Assembly (NCBI GenBank): GCA_030690515.1
Contig: JAUYGP010000258.1
Location: 1-9,715 of the forward strand
Direction: 5' to 3'
Source of the DNA: Giesbergeria sp.
GTDB lineage: Bacteria > Pseudomonadota > Gammaproteobacteria > Burkholderiales > Burkholderiaceae_C
DNA: 9,715 nt
Part shown: positions 1 to 6,092 of the stretch, piece by piece
Numbering within the stretch: position 1 is the stretch's first letter
How the letters are laid out: each line of letters opens with the position of its first letter
The notes under the pieces: model-generated
Databases searched by the model: none
What the model saw: the letters and a program-made list of their open reading frames with translations, nothing else
Told to the model about the DNA's origin: nothing
Translations under genes and position numbers: made by a program

Positions 1-865
1 GCTGATCGGGCGCCCCGCTGTCATCGCACAGCGCATTGAGAAGTTCGGCCTGCGTCTGTCGGAGGGACGCGACTACGATGTGGTCAACGTCGAGCAGGAC
101 CACCGCTACCACGACTTCTGGCAAACCTATCACCGCATGACCGAGCGCAAGGGCATCACTGAGCCCATTGCCAAGATTGAGATGCGCCGACGCCTCACGC
201 TGATCGGCAGCATGATGCTGCACAAGGGCGAGGTCGATGGGCTGATCGTGGGCACCTGGGGTCATACGTCGCACCACCTCAACTACATCGACCAAGTGAT
301 TGGTCGCCGTGCTGGTGTGGCCACCTATGCCTGCATGAACGGTTTGCTGCTGCCCGACCGCCAAGTGTTCGTGGTTGATACCCACGTCAACTATGACCCT
401 ACGGCCGAGCAGCTCACCGAAATCACCATGATGGCCGCAGAGGAAATGCTGCGCTTTGGCATCAAGCCCAAGGCGGCACTGCTGTCGCATTCCAACTTTG
501 GCAGCAGCGACCAGCCTAGCGCCGTGAAGATGCGCCAGACGTTGGAACGGCTGCGCGTGCAGGCGCCCTGGCTGGAGGTGGACGGTGAAATGCATGGTGA
601 CGTGGCACTCAGTGGCAAGGCACGGGCCACGCTGATGCCGCACAGCAGTCTGATCGGCGATGCCAACTTGCTGGTCATGCCCAACATTGACGCCGCCAAC
701 ATCTCCTACAACCTGCTCAAAACGGCCGCGGGCGGCAATATTGCCATTGGCCCAGTGCTGCTGGGCGCGGCACAGCCTGTGCATATCCTCACAGCCAGCG
801 CGACCGTGCGTCGTATCGTCAATATGACGGCCTTGACCGTGGCCGATGCCAATGCTCAGCGATGA
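1..865 (+). CDS. maeB: NADP-dependent malic enzyme, C-terminal phosphotransacetylase-like domain (5' partial)
   Basis: This is the 3' end of a gene that begins left of the window; the reading frame is already open at base 2. The 287 visible residues begin with an LIGRP..VIAQRIEKFGL stretch typical of phosphotransacetylase domains, and later show NYIDQVIG, LLSHSNFGSS and NISYNLLKTAAGG. Large bacterial malic enzymes (MaeB, about 760 residues) carry this domain fused behind the malic enzyme domain. There it is thought to act in regulation (acetyl-CoA sensing) rather than as an acetyltransferase. The full enzyme converts malate to pyruvate and CO2 while making NADPH in the cytoplasm. A stand-alone phosphotransacetylase (Pta) is possible in principle, but the GMLLHKGEVDGL-like and NYIDQVIGRR wording fits the malic enzyme fusion better. 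An intrinsic terminator follows about 50 nt after the stop, so the gene ends its transcript. Confidence 0.9.
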   Translation, partial: LIGRPAVIAQRIEKFGLRLSEGRDYDVVNVEQDHRYHDFWQTYHRMTERKGITEPIAKIEMRRRLTLIGSMMLHKGEVDGLIVGTWGHTSHHLNYIDQVIGRRAGVATYACMNGLLLPDRQVFVVDTHVNYDPTAEQLTEITMMAAEEMLRFGIKPKAALLSHSNFGSSDQPSAVKMRQTLERLRVQAPWLEVDGEMHGDVALSGKARATLMPHSSLIGDANLLVMPNIDAANISYNLLKTAAGGNIAIGPVLLGAAQPVHILTASATVRRIVNMTALTVADANAQR

Positions 866-915
866 TTGTTTGAGCGATAGCGTGCGCTAACTAACAAAGA
901 CGGACCGCAATCGAT

Positions 916-952
916 GCCTCTGCCTAAACAATGGGCAGAGGCTTGCTTTTTT
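916..952 (+). terminator. Intrinsic terminator after maeB
   Basis: A perfect 9-bp stem (GCCTCTGCC at 916-924, GGCAGAGGC at 934-942) with a 9-nt loop is followed by TTGCTTTTTT. This is a textbook Rho-independent terminator 51 nt after the maeB stop, and it separates maeB from the ribonuclease gene. Confidence 0.9.
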
Positions 953-986
953 GGGGGGTTTCCGTCACACTAGCGGCTTGAAATTT

Positions 987-998
987 CGGGTTAACCCG
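987..998. promoter_or_regulatory. 12-bp perfect palindrome upstream of the ribonuclease gene (possible operator)
   Basis: CGGGTTAACCCG is a perfect palindrome 24-35 bases before the ribonuclease start codon, between the maeB terminator and the ribosome binding site. A TTGAAA at 978-983 just upstream could be a -35 box, but no good -10 follows at 17 nt. The position suits an operator or transcript-start element. No regulator is identifiable from the sequence, and a chance palindrome is possible. Confidence 0.3.
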
Positions 999-1021
999 TA
1001 GTTTCTGAAAGGTGTAGTGAG

Positions 1022-1426
1022 ATGCTGAAGGCTGTAGCCGCCCGCGTGTGCAATGCAGGGCTTGCGTGTGTTCTGGGTGCTGCATGGGCGTTGACTCCTC
1101 TTGTGGGGCAGGCGCGCAACCAGCTATTCACCAATGAGGTAGCCACGATTTCCGTGGCGCAACTACCTCTCCAGGGCCGCGAGACCTATGCGCTGATTTA
1201 CCAGGGCGGTCCTTTTCCTTATGACAAGGATGGGACAGTTTTCGGCAATCGGGAGAGGTTGTTGCCCGCACACAAGCGCGGGTACTACCGGGAATACACC
1301 GTCAGAACACCAGGCGTTCGCCATCGCGGCGCCCGGCGCATTGTGTGTGGTGGCAAGCCCCGGACGCCGGATGCTTGTTATTACACCAGCGACCACTACG
1401 CCAGTTACCGCGAAATTGTCAAATGA
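1022..1426 (+). CDS. Secreted guanyl-specific ribonuclease (N1/T1, RNase Sa/barnase class)
   Basis: The 134-residue protein is a small exported RNase that is expected to cut RNA after guanosine. Residues 1-31 look like a Sec signal peptide (basic start, hydrophobic core, likely cleavage after GQA), leaving a mature enzyme of about 100 residues, the usual size. The catalytic block closely follows Streptomyces RNase Sa: GPFPYDKDG..F.NRE (63-79), then E91 in YREYTV (general base), R102 and R106 in the RHRGARRI stretch, and H125 in SDHYASY (general acid). C109 and C119 flank a short insertion relative to RNase Sa and may form a disulfide in the periplasm or outside. The start is supported by GAAAGG at 1007-1012, 9 nt upstream. 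The next gene encodes a barstar homologue, so the pair resembles enzyme plus self-protecting inhibitor. Family assignment is confident; whether it serves competition, nutrition or something else is unknown. Confidence 0.93.
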   Translation: MLKAVAARVCNAGLACVLGAAWALTPLVGQARNQLFTNEVATISVAQLPLQGRETYALIYQGGPFPYDKDGTVFGNRERLLPAHKRGYYREYTVRTPGVRHRGARRIVCGGKPRTPDACYYTSDHYASYREIVK

Positions 1427-1493
1427 CTCCCGCCATGCCACGTGCCCGGTAGCCTGCATCGCGGAGGGGAGCCACTTCCCGTATGACGCCCTT

Positions 1494-1509
1494 TTGCGGT
1501 TCGCCGCAA
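1494..1509 (+). other. Hairpin with TTCG loop between ribonuclease and barstar genes
   Basis: TTGCGG-TTCG-CCGCAA forms a perfect 6-bp stem with a TTCG tetraloop, 40 nt before the barstar start, in the 122-nt spacer. No T tract follows, so it is not an intrinsic terminator. It could stabilise or mark a processing point in a shared transcript, which would allow the two proteins to be made at different levels. The role is inferred and weakly supported. Confidence 0.35.
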
Positions 1510-1548
1510 TGAGCCCGATTTTGGACTATTAGAGAAAGAGACGCGGAG

Positions 1549-1974
1549 ATGGATACGCCACTTCGTAAAGACCAGGAATCCCCCCTGCGCGGTGTGCGCG
1601 CCAACATTGTGCAATCCATTCGCGCGTTTCGCGTGCAGGACCTGCAGGATGCGGCGGCCACGTTGGGGCACCATTTTCTTTACGCTAACCTTGCCCACGC
1701 ACAGTCCAAACAGGATGTGCTGGATCTGATCGCCCAGCAGTTCACCTTTCCGTCGCATTTCGGCAAGAATTTCGACGCATTGTCAGACTGCCTGACCGAC
1801 CCGCTGCACAAGTCCGGCCCGCAACCGGGCTTTATCGTGGTGCTGGAGCAAATTCCTGCCACGGCCAAGTTCGACAAGGAAGCGCGCGAGCAGTTGCTCG
1901 ATGTGTTCCGCGACGTAGCCGACTACTGGGGCGATAGAAAGATACCGTTCCGCTGTTTCTATTCTTTTCTGTAG
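1549..1974 (+). CDS. Barstar-family ribonuclease inhibitor
   Basis: This 141-residue protein has no signal peptide and is expected to bind the active site of the neighbouring RNase in the cytoplasm, protecting the cell before export. The barstar domain starts near residue 43. HFGKNFDALSDCLTD (70-84) aligns with the barstar helix that plugs barnase: D76, D80 and T83 match barstar D35, D39 and T42. W38 is replaced by S79, and the late interface glutamate E76 is matched by D122 in VFRD. Bacillus barstar has 89 residues; here about 40 extra N-terminal residues precede the domain. The start at 1549 has an AGAGAAAGAG purine run upstream as ribosome binding site. The gene lies 122 nt after the RNase gene on the same strand. 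The stop at 1972-1974 is followed directly by a long open stretch in the -1 frame (see the separate entry), so the C terminus may be longer in some or all of the product. Confidence 0.9.
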   Translation: MDTPLRKDQESPLRGVRANIVQSIRAFRVQDLQDAAATLGHHFLYANLAHAQSKQDVLDLIAQQFTFPSHFGKNFDALSDCLTDPLHKSGPQPGFIVVLEQIPATAKFDKEAREQLLDVFRDVADYWGDRKIPFRCFYSFL

Positions 1975-2007
1975 CCCGTTCTGCAACTCTCAGCCAGGCA
2001 GAACGGG
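1966..2007 (+). promoter_or_regulatory. Candidate -1 frameshift site: T-TTT run plus stem-loop
   Basis: Four T bases at 1965-1968 let a Phe-tRNA on TTT (1966-1968, residue 140 of barstar) re-pair perfectly one base back. Six bases later (1975-1984 with 1998-2007) CCCGTTCTGC and GCAGAACGGG form a perfect 10-bp stem around a 13-nt loop. Slippery run, 5-9 nt spacer and stem-loop is the architecture of bacterial -1 frameshift signals. The weakness is that the run is not a canonical X-XXY-YYZ heptamer: only one tRNA re-pairs well. The stem-loop lacks a T tract, so it is not an intrinsic terminator. Function is inferred. Confidence 0.35.
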
Positions 2008-2165
2008 CGAAAGAGGCTACCGAAGCACCTACCCCGGTGCAGGGCATCGACATCGGTGCCGAATTGACCGAGAAGTTGCCCACTGACAAGCTGGTGGACA
2101 TTTCTCCGATGGCGCTGCGCATGAGCAGTCCCTTCAATTCAGGGTATTGGCTCTCGGCAGCCTGA
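1968..2165 (+). CDS. 65-codon coding-like stretch in the -1 frame after barstar; possible C-terminal extension
   Basis: Right after the barstar stop, the frame one base back is open from 1938 and runs to TGA at 2163-2165. From base 1968 it reads SVARSATLSQAERAKE, then an acidic/proline segment (ATEAPTPVQGIDIG), LPTDKLVDISPMALRM and ends SGYWLSAA. I recognise no family. It looks translated: amino-acid composition is normal, and 42 of the 63 codons from 1974 end in G or C (own count). There is no ATG, GTG or TTG at its start and no ribosome binding site, so it is unlikely to be an independent gene. The first ATG codons lie near its end. It would join barstar by a -1 shift, or by one extra T in the run at 1965-1968, giving a protein of 205 residues. 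A terminator-like hairpin 18 nt after its stop suggests this is the true end of the coding unit. Alternatives are a recent deletion or a sequencing error. Confidence 0.55.
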   Translation, partial: SVARSATLSQAERAKEATEAPTPVQGIDIGAELTEKLPTDKLVDISPMALRMSSPFNSGYWLSAA

Positions 2166-2183
2166 AGACCGCCAGCGTCCCTT

Positions 2184-2210
2184 GCAAACCCGCCCTCGTG
2201 GCGGGTTTGC
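2184..2210 (+). terminator. Terminator-like hairpin after the barstar region
   Basis: GCAAACCCGCC (2184-2194) and GGCGGGTTTGC (2200-2210) form a perfect 11-bp stem with a 5-nt loop (CTCGT). The A-run/T-run flanks inside the stem (AAACCCGCC..GGCGGGTTT) are typical of bidirectional terminators in GC-rich Proteobacteria, although only a weak T stretch follows (TATTG). It sits between the barstar coding unit and radA. Confidence 0.7.
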
Positions 2211-2246
2211 TATTGGGCCGTGCACCGAAGCCGTTTTTGGGGCCGC

Positions 2247-2252
2247 TATAGT
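2247..2252 (+). promoter_or_regulatory. Possible -10 box of a radA promoter
   Basis: TATAGT, in a local GCTATAGTG context, lies 27-32 bases before the radA start and after the preceding terminator. No clear -35 box is seen at the right distance, so this is only a candidate. Confidence 0.3.
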
Positions 2253-2278
2253 GATCAGCCACTGGTTTGCTGTACCCC

Positions 2279-3658
2279 ATGTCCAAAGAAAAAACCCTCT
2301 ACACCTGCTCAGAATGTGGTGGTTCCACGCCCAAGTGGCTGGGGAAATGCCCGCACTGCAACGCTTGGAACACCCTCACAGAGACCGTGGCCGCCTCCGC
2401 AGGGGGCAAGAACCGCTACGGCAGCGTCCAGCATGCCGGGCTGAACGCAGCCCAGCCTGTGACGCCGCTGTACGCCATCGAGGCCAACGAGGTGGCGCGA
2501 ACTCCGAGCGGCATTGAAGAACTGGATCGGGTGCTGGGCGGCGGCATTGTCGAAGGCGCGGTGGTGCTGATCGGTGGCGACCCGGGCATCGGCAAGTCCA
2601 CCTTGCTGCTGCAGGCGCTCGACGCGTTGCAGCGTGCGGGGCTGCCTACGCTATACGTCACCGGGGAAGAGAGTGGCGCCCAGGTGGCGCTGCGCTCGCG
2701 CCGCCTGGGCTTGCACCAGAGCCAGGTCAATGTGCTGGCCGAAATCCAGCTGGAAAAAATACTGGCCACCCTGGAGGCCACGCAGCCCGCCGTGGCGGTG
2801 ATCGATTCCATCCAGACCGTGTATTCCGACCAACTGACGTCGGCTCCAGGCTCGGTGGCCCAGGTGCGCGAATGCGCTGCGCACCTCACCCGCGCCGCCA
2901 AGTCCTCGGGGGTGACCATCGTTCTGGTGGGCCATGTCACCAAGGAAGGCGCACTGGCTGGTCCGCGCGTGCTGGAGCACATGGTCGATACGGTGCTGTA
3001 CTTCGAGGGCGATACGCATTCGAGCTTCCGACTGGTGCGCGCCATCAAGAATCGTTTTGGGGCGGTGAACGAGATTGGCGTCTTCGCCATGACCGAGCGT
3101 GGGCTCAAAGGCGTGACCAACCCGAGCGCCATTTTTCTCAGCCAGCACAGCGAGCCGGTGCCGGGCAGTTGCGTGCTCGTGACGCTCGAGGGAACCCGCC
3201 CCATGCTGGTCGAGATCCAGGCCCTGGTCGACGGCGGCGGCCCCAATCCCCGGCGCCTGTCGGTGGGGCTGGAGCGTGATCGCCTGGCCATGCTGCTGGC
3301 GGTGCTACACCGCCATGCGGGTGTGGCGTGCGCCGACCAGGATGTGTTTGTGAATGCGGTCGGGGGCGTGCGTATCAGCGAACCGGCGGCCGACTTGGCC
3401 GTGATGCTGGCCATCACCTCCAGCTTGCGGGGCAAGGCGTTACCTAAGGGCTTCTTCGCCTTTGGCGAAGTCGGGTTGGCTGGCGAGGTGCGACCCGCAC
3501 CCCGTGGCCAGGAGCGGCTGAAGGAGGCCGCCAAACTGGGCTTTAGCGTGGCCGTGGTGCCGCGTGCCAATGCCCCCCGGCAACCGGTGGAAGGGCTGAC
3601 CATCCATCCGGTCGAGCGCATCGAGGAGGCCATGGAGGTGGTGCGCGGTCTGAGCTGA
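2279..3658 (+). CDS. radA: DNA repair/recombination ATPase RadA (Sms)
   Basis: The 459-residue protein is a full-length RadA (E. coli RadA has 460). It is a RecA-like hexameric ATPase that acts in the cytoplasm on recombination intermediates, helping branch migration after RecA strand invasion. Visible in order: a zinc finger with C10, C13, C24 and C27; Walker A GDPGIGKS (100-107); Walker B VAVIDS with D176; the RadA-specific KNRFG motif (257-261); and a C-terminal Lon-protease-like domain (about 280-459), which lends structure rather than protease activity. The ATG at 2279 is chosen because MSKEKTLYTCSECG is the usual start. A TTG in frame at 2267 would add four residues and seems less likely. 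No good Shine-Dalgarno sequence precedes it. It is flanked by an upstream hairpin terminator and an 82-nt gap to ilvE, so it is probably its own unit. Confidence 0.96.
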   Translation: MSKEKTLYTCSECGGSTPKWLGKCPHCNAWNTLTETVAASAGGKNRYGSVQHAGLNAAQPVTPLYAIEANEVARTPSGIEELDRVLGGGIVEGAVVLIGGDPGIGKSTLLLQALDALQRAGLPTLYVTGEESGAQVALRSRRLGLHQSQVNVLAEIQLEKILATLEATQPAVAVIDSIQTVYSDQLTSAPGSVAQVRECAAHLTRAAKSSGVTIVLVGHVTKEGALAGPRVLEHMVDTVLYFEGDTHSSFRLVRAIKNRFGAVNEIGVFAMTERGLKGVTNPSAIFLSQHSEPVPGSCVLVTLEGTRPMLVEIQALVDGGGPNPRRLSVGLERDRLAMLLAVLHRHAGVACADQDVFVNAVGGVRISEPAADLAVMLAITSSLRGKALPKGFFAFGEVGLAGEVRPAPRGQERLKEAAKLGFSVAVVPRANAPRQPVEGLTIHPVERIEEAMEVVRGLS

Positions 3659-3697
3659 CGGTCCAGCCGCGCGCGACCGGCAGGCGGCCAGGCGCCG

Positions 3698-3735
3698 TAA
3701 AATCAGCGGTTCTGCGAACCCAGCAATCCAAAGGA
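3698..3735 (+). promoter_or_regulatory. Possible -10 box and ribosome binding site of ilvE
   Basis: In the 82-nt gap between radA and ilvE, TAAAAT at 3698-3703 could be a -10 box; no clear -35 is seen. AAAGGA at 3730-3735 is a good Shine-Dalgarno sequence with a 5-nt spacer to the ilvE ATG. The binding site is well supported, the promoter weakly. Confidence 0.4.
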
Positions 3736-3740
3736 CACCC

Positions 3741-4679
3741 ATGAGCCCCGTAGTACCCTCGATGGCCGATCGTGACGGCAAAATCTGGATGGATGGCCAG
3801 ATGGTCGATTGGCGAGACGCCAAGATCCATGTGTTGAGCCACACGCTCCACTATGGCTGCGGCGCCTTTGAAGGCGTGCGCGCCTACAACACGGCGCAGG
3901 GCGCGGCTATCTTCCGCTTGGAAGAGCACACTGAACGACTATTCAACAGCGCCAAAATTTTGCGCATGAAGATTCCGTTCACCAAAGACGAAGTGAACGA
4001 GGCACAAAAGGCCGTCGTGCGCGAGAACAAGCTCGAATCGTGCTACCTGCGCCCGTTGACCTGGATCGGTTCGCAAAAGCTGGGCGTCTCCCCCAAGGGC
4101 AATACCATCCACCTGATGGTTGCCGCCTGGGCCTGGGGCGCTTACCTGGGCGAAGAGGGTATGCAGCGCGGTATCCGCGTCAAGACCAGCAGCTACACAC
4201 GCCACCACGTCAACATCACGATGACGCAGGCCAAGGCGGTAAGTAACTACACCAACTCGATTCTGGCGAACATGGAAGCGCTGGATGACGGCTACGACGA
4301 AGCCTTGCTGTTGGACGCCTCGGGTTTTGTCTCAGAGGGTGCGGGCGAGAACATTTTCGTCATCAAGGGCGGTGTCATTTACACGCCCGACCTGTCGGCC
4401 GGTGCCCTCAACGGCATTACGCGCAATACCGTGTTCCACATTGCCAAGGATCTGGGTCTGGAAGTGGTGCAAAAACGCATTACACGCGATGAGGTGTACA
4501 TCGCCGATGAAGCCTTTTTCACTGGAACAGCAGCCGAAGTGACGCCGATTCGCGAGCTCGACCGCATCGAAATCGGCAGCGGCAGCCGGGGCCCCATCAC
4601 TGAAAAAATCCAGACAGCGTTCTTTGATATCGTCAACGGCCGCAATCCCAAATACGCCCACTGGCTGACCCGGGTCTAG
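3741..4679 (+). CDS. ilvE: Branched-chain amino acid aminotransferase
   Basis: The 312-residue class IV (fold type IV) PLP enzyme carries out the last step of valine, leucine and isoleucine synthesis, moving the amino group between glutamate and the branched-chain 2-oxo acids. It matches E. coli IlvE along its length: IWMDGQMVDWRDAKIHVLSHTLHYG near the N terminus, FEGVRAY, RLEEHTERLFNSAKI, AAWAWGAYLG, the PLP lysine K165 in QAKAVSNY, SEGAGENIF, and the FTGTAAEVTPIRELD block that holds the cofactor phosphate. Length is normal (E. coli 309). The start has AAAGGA upstream at 3730-3735. A glycosyltransferase gene begins 15 nt after the stop and is probably co-transcribed, although it has no metabolic link to amino acid synthesis. 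Confidence 0.96.
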   Translation: MSPVVPSMADRDGKIWMDGQMVDWRDAKIHVLSHTLHYGCGAFEGVRAYNTAQGAAIFRLEEHTERLFNSAKILRMKIPFTKDEVNEAQKAVVRENKLESCYLRPLTWIGSQKLGVSPKGNTIHLMVAAWAWGAYLGEEGMQRGIRVKTSSYTRHHVNITMTQAKAVSNYTNSILANMEALDDGYDEALLLDASGFVSEGAGENIFVIKGGVIYTPDLSAGALNGITRNTVFHIAKDLGLEVVQKRITRDEVYIADEAFFTGTAAEVTPIRELDRIEIGSGSRGPITEKIQTAFFDIVNGRNPKYAHWLTRV

Positions 4680-4694
4680 ACGGAAGTCGTCGCC

Positions 4695-5717
4695 ATGCGC
4701 ATAGTTCACCTGCTTCTCACCAGCAGCTTTGCTGGCAGTGAGAGGCATGCCATTGAGCTGGCCAATGCGCAGTCGCAACACCACGAGGTGACGCTCATCC
4801 TGCGCCGGTCGGTTCGCAATGGAAAGGCCGGGGGCTACGCACACCGGGTTGATCCACGGGTCACCGTGCTTTGGGTGGACCGATGGCTGGGGCGATGGCA
4901 GGCGCGCCGCCTGGTGCGCCAGTTGCGCCCGGACGTGGCCCATGCCCACCTCAGTGACGGGAGCAAGGCCCTGGGGGGGCTGCGCGATCTGCGTGGCAAG
5001 GTTTTGCGCGTCGCAACGCTGCATATTCGCTACAAGCCCCAGCAGCACGCACACCTGGATGCGCTCGTGGCCATCGCGCCCTGGCAGATGGGCGCCATTG
5101 CGCCGCCGCTGCGTGCGCACACCGCCCAGATCGATAACTGGACCCTGCCCTATCGGCCAGCACCCGATGCACGCCAGCGCTTGCGGGCCGAGCACGGTAT
5201 CGCGCCGGATGCCTGGGTGTTCGGCTCCATGGGGCGCATGGAGCGAAGCAAGGGTTTCGACCTGCTGGTGGACGCTTTCGAGCGCGCCGCCATTCCGGGA
5301 GCGCACTTGGTGCTGGTGGGACAGGGAGCTGAACTGGAGGCCTTGCGTCAGCGCAAAGTGCCCGGCGTCATCCTGCCCGGGTTTTGCGAGCAGCCACAAG
5401 ACTGGATGGCCGCGTTCGACGGTTTCATCAGTGCAGCACGCGAAGAGTCCTTTGGCCTGGTGTTTCTGGAGGCTATGGCGGCGGGATTGCCCGTCATCGC
5501 CACGGCGACCCTGGGCGCGAAGCACCTGCGTACCGCGCTGGGTGCCCGCATGGTGCCGCTGCAAGACGTTACCGCGATGGCCGACGCCTTGCACGCCGTG
5601 CATGCACAGCGCCCGCCCCGCAGCCGCCGGTCCATGGAGCGTTTCAGCATCGATGCCAAGCTATCGGAGCTGGAAGCGTTTTACCGTCGTGAGATAGCGG
5701 TGGCCAGCGCAGAGTGA
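4695..5717 (+). CDS. GT4-family glycosyltransferase, probably lipopolysaccharide or surface glycan synthesis
   Basis: The 340-residue protein has the GT-B, family 4 layout: an N-terminal acceptor domain starting MRIVHLLLTSSFAGSERHA (G14-S15-E16 loop), then a sugar-nucleotide domain from about residue 175 with GSMGRMERSKG (R181 and K186, expected to bind the donor phosphates) and the EX7E motif as E251 and E259 in EESFGLVFLEAMAAG. Family 4 enzymes are retaining transferases that act on the inner face of the cytoplasmic membrane. It is slightly short for the family. The start is 15 nt after ilvE, with CGGAAG at 4681-4686 as likely binding site. An O-antigen-ligase-type gene 375 nt downstream suggests a role in lipopolysaccharide core or O-chain assembly. 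The sugar donor and acceptor cannot be read from the sequence. Confidence 0.9.
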   Translation: MRIVHLLLTSSFAGSERHAIELANAQSQHHEVTLILRRSVRNGKAGGYAHRVDPRVTVLWVDRWLGRWQARRLVRQLRPDVAHAHLSDGSKALGGLRDLRGKVLRVATLHIRYKPQQHAHLDALVAIAPWQMGAIAPPLRAHTAQIDNWTLPYRPAPDARQRLRAEHGIAPDAWVFGSMGRMERSKGFDLLVDAFERAAIPGAHLVLVGQGAELEALRQRKVPGVILPGFCEQPQDWMAAFDGFISAAREESFGLVFLEAMAAGLPVIATATLGAKHLRTALGARMVPLQDVTAMADALHAVHAQRPPRSRRSMERFSIDAKLSELEAFYRREIAVASAE

Positions 5718-5774
5718 TGCGCGCCCACGATGCACCAACGGTAACCTGTGCCTCTGACGAAATGAAAGACAATC

Positions 5775-5803
5775 GGACCAGGCCGTGGCACGGTCTCCGG
5801 TCC
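5775..5803 (+). other. Imperfect inverted repeat between glycosyltransferase and zinc-finger genes
   Basis: GGACC (5775-5779) and GGTCC (5799-5803) flank an inner CCG..CGG pairing, giving a possible interrupted stem-loop in the 117-126 nt spacer. There is no T tract after it, so it is not an intrinsic terminator. No convincing promoter was found in the spacer. Support is weak. Confidence 0.2.
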
Positions 5804-5843
5804 GCCGCCTCGCCCCCTTCTTTACCCCACCTGCATGCACACA

Positions 5844-6050
5844 ATGAGCCAGAAAAGCATCGAACTCCAGGCCAAGGATCTTGACCACCAAGGCAATATC
5901 GCCTGCCCCAGCCCACAGTCGGGCATCGCTCTCTGGAGCGGGCACCCCAAGGTCTATCTGGAGGTGGCGCGTACGGGCCATGCCGTTTGTCCGTATTGCG
6001 GCACCGAATACCGCCTGCGCGCGGGCGAAAAAGTGACCTCCGGACATTGA
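5844..6050 (+). CDS. Small CHCC zinc-finger domain protein
   Basis: This 68-residue protein belongs to the zf-CHCC type related to the C-terminal domain of mitochondrial complex I subunit NDUFS6. The four expected zinc ligands are C21 (IACPSP), H34 (SGHPKVYLEV), C49 and C52 (CPYCGTEY). Its exact role in bacteria is not settled. In this window it lies between two surface-glycan genes, which may be only positional. I chose the ATG at 5844, giving MSQKSIEL, over an in-frame ATG at 5835 that would add three residues. Neither has a recognisable Shine-Dalgarno sequence, so the choice is uncertain. The ligase gene starts about 40 nt downstream, so the two are probably read together. Confidence 0.88.
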   Translation: MSQKSIELQAKDLDHQGNIACPSPQSGIALWSGHPKVYLEVARTGHAVCPYCGTEYRLRAGEKVTSGH

Positions 6051-6092
6051 TAGCCCCCAAGCGCACCCCTGATTCCGCCATCGAAGCCCCCA

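Noticed and set aside
1221..1532. 103-codon plus-strand frame overlapping the RNase end and running into the spacer
   Set aside because: Most of it lies in another frame of the RNase gene, it shows no domain, and it has no separate ribosome binding site that convinces.
1962..1971. A canonical X-XXY-YYZ slippery heptamer at the barstar end
   Set aside because: Neither TCT-TTT nor TTT-CTG gives two-tRNA re-pairing in the -1 frame. Only single-tRNA slippage at T-TTT is possible.
1975..2007. The stem-loop as a Rho-independent terminator of the barstar gene
   Set aside because: No T tract follows, the -1 frame continues through it as coding-like sequence, and a better terminator-like hairpin stands at 2184-2210.
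2416..3633. 405-codon open frame on the minus strand across radA
   Set aside because: It is antisense to a full-length RadA with all motifs. The composition (Ser, Thr, Arg, Ala rich) is that of a GC-driven shadow frame.
4332..5603. 423-codon open frame on the minus strand across ilvE and the glycosyltransferase
   Set aside because: It lies opposite two well-recognised genes and spans their boundary, and it has no recognisable motif.
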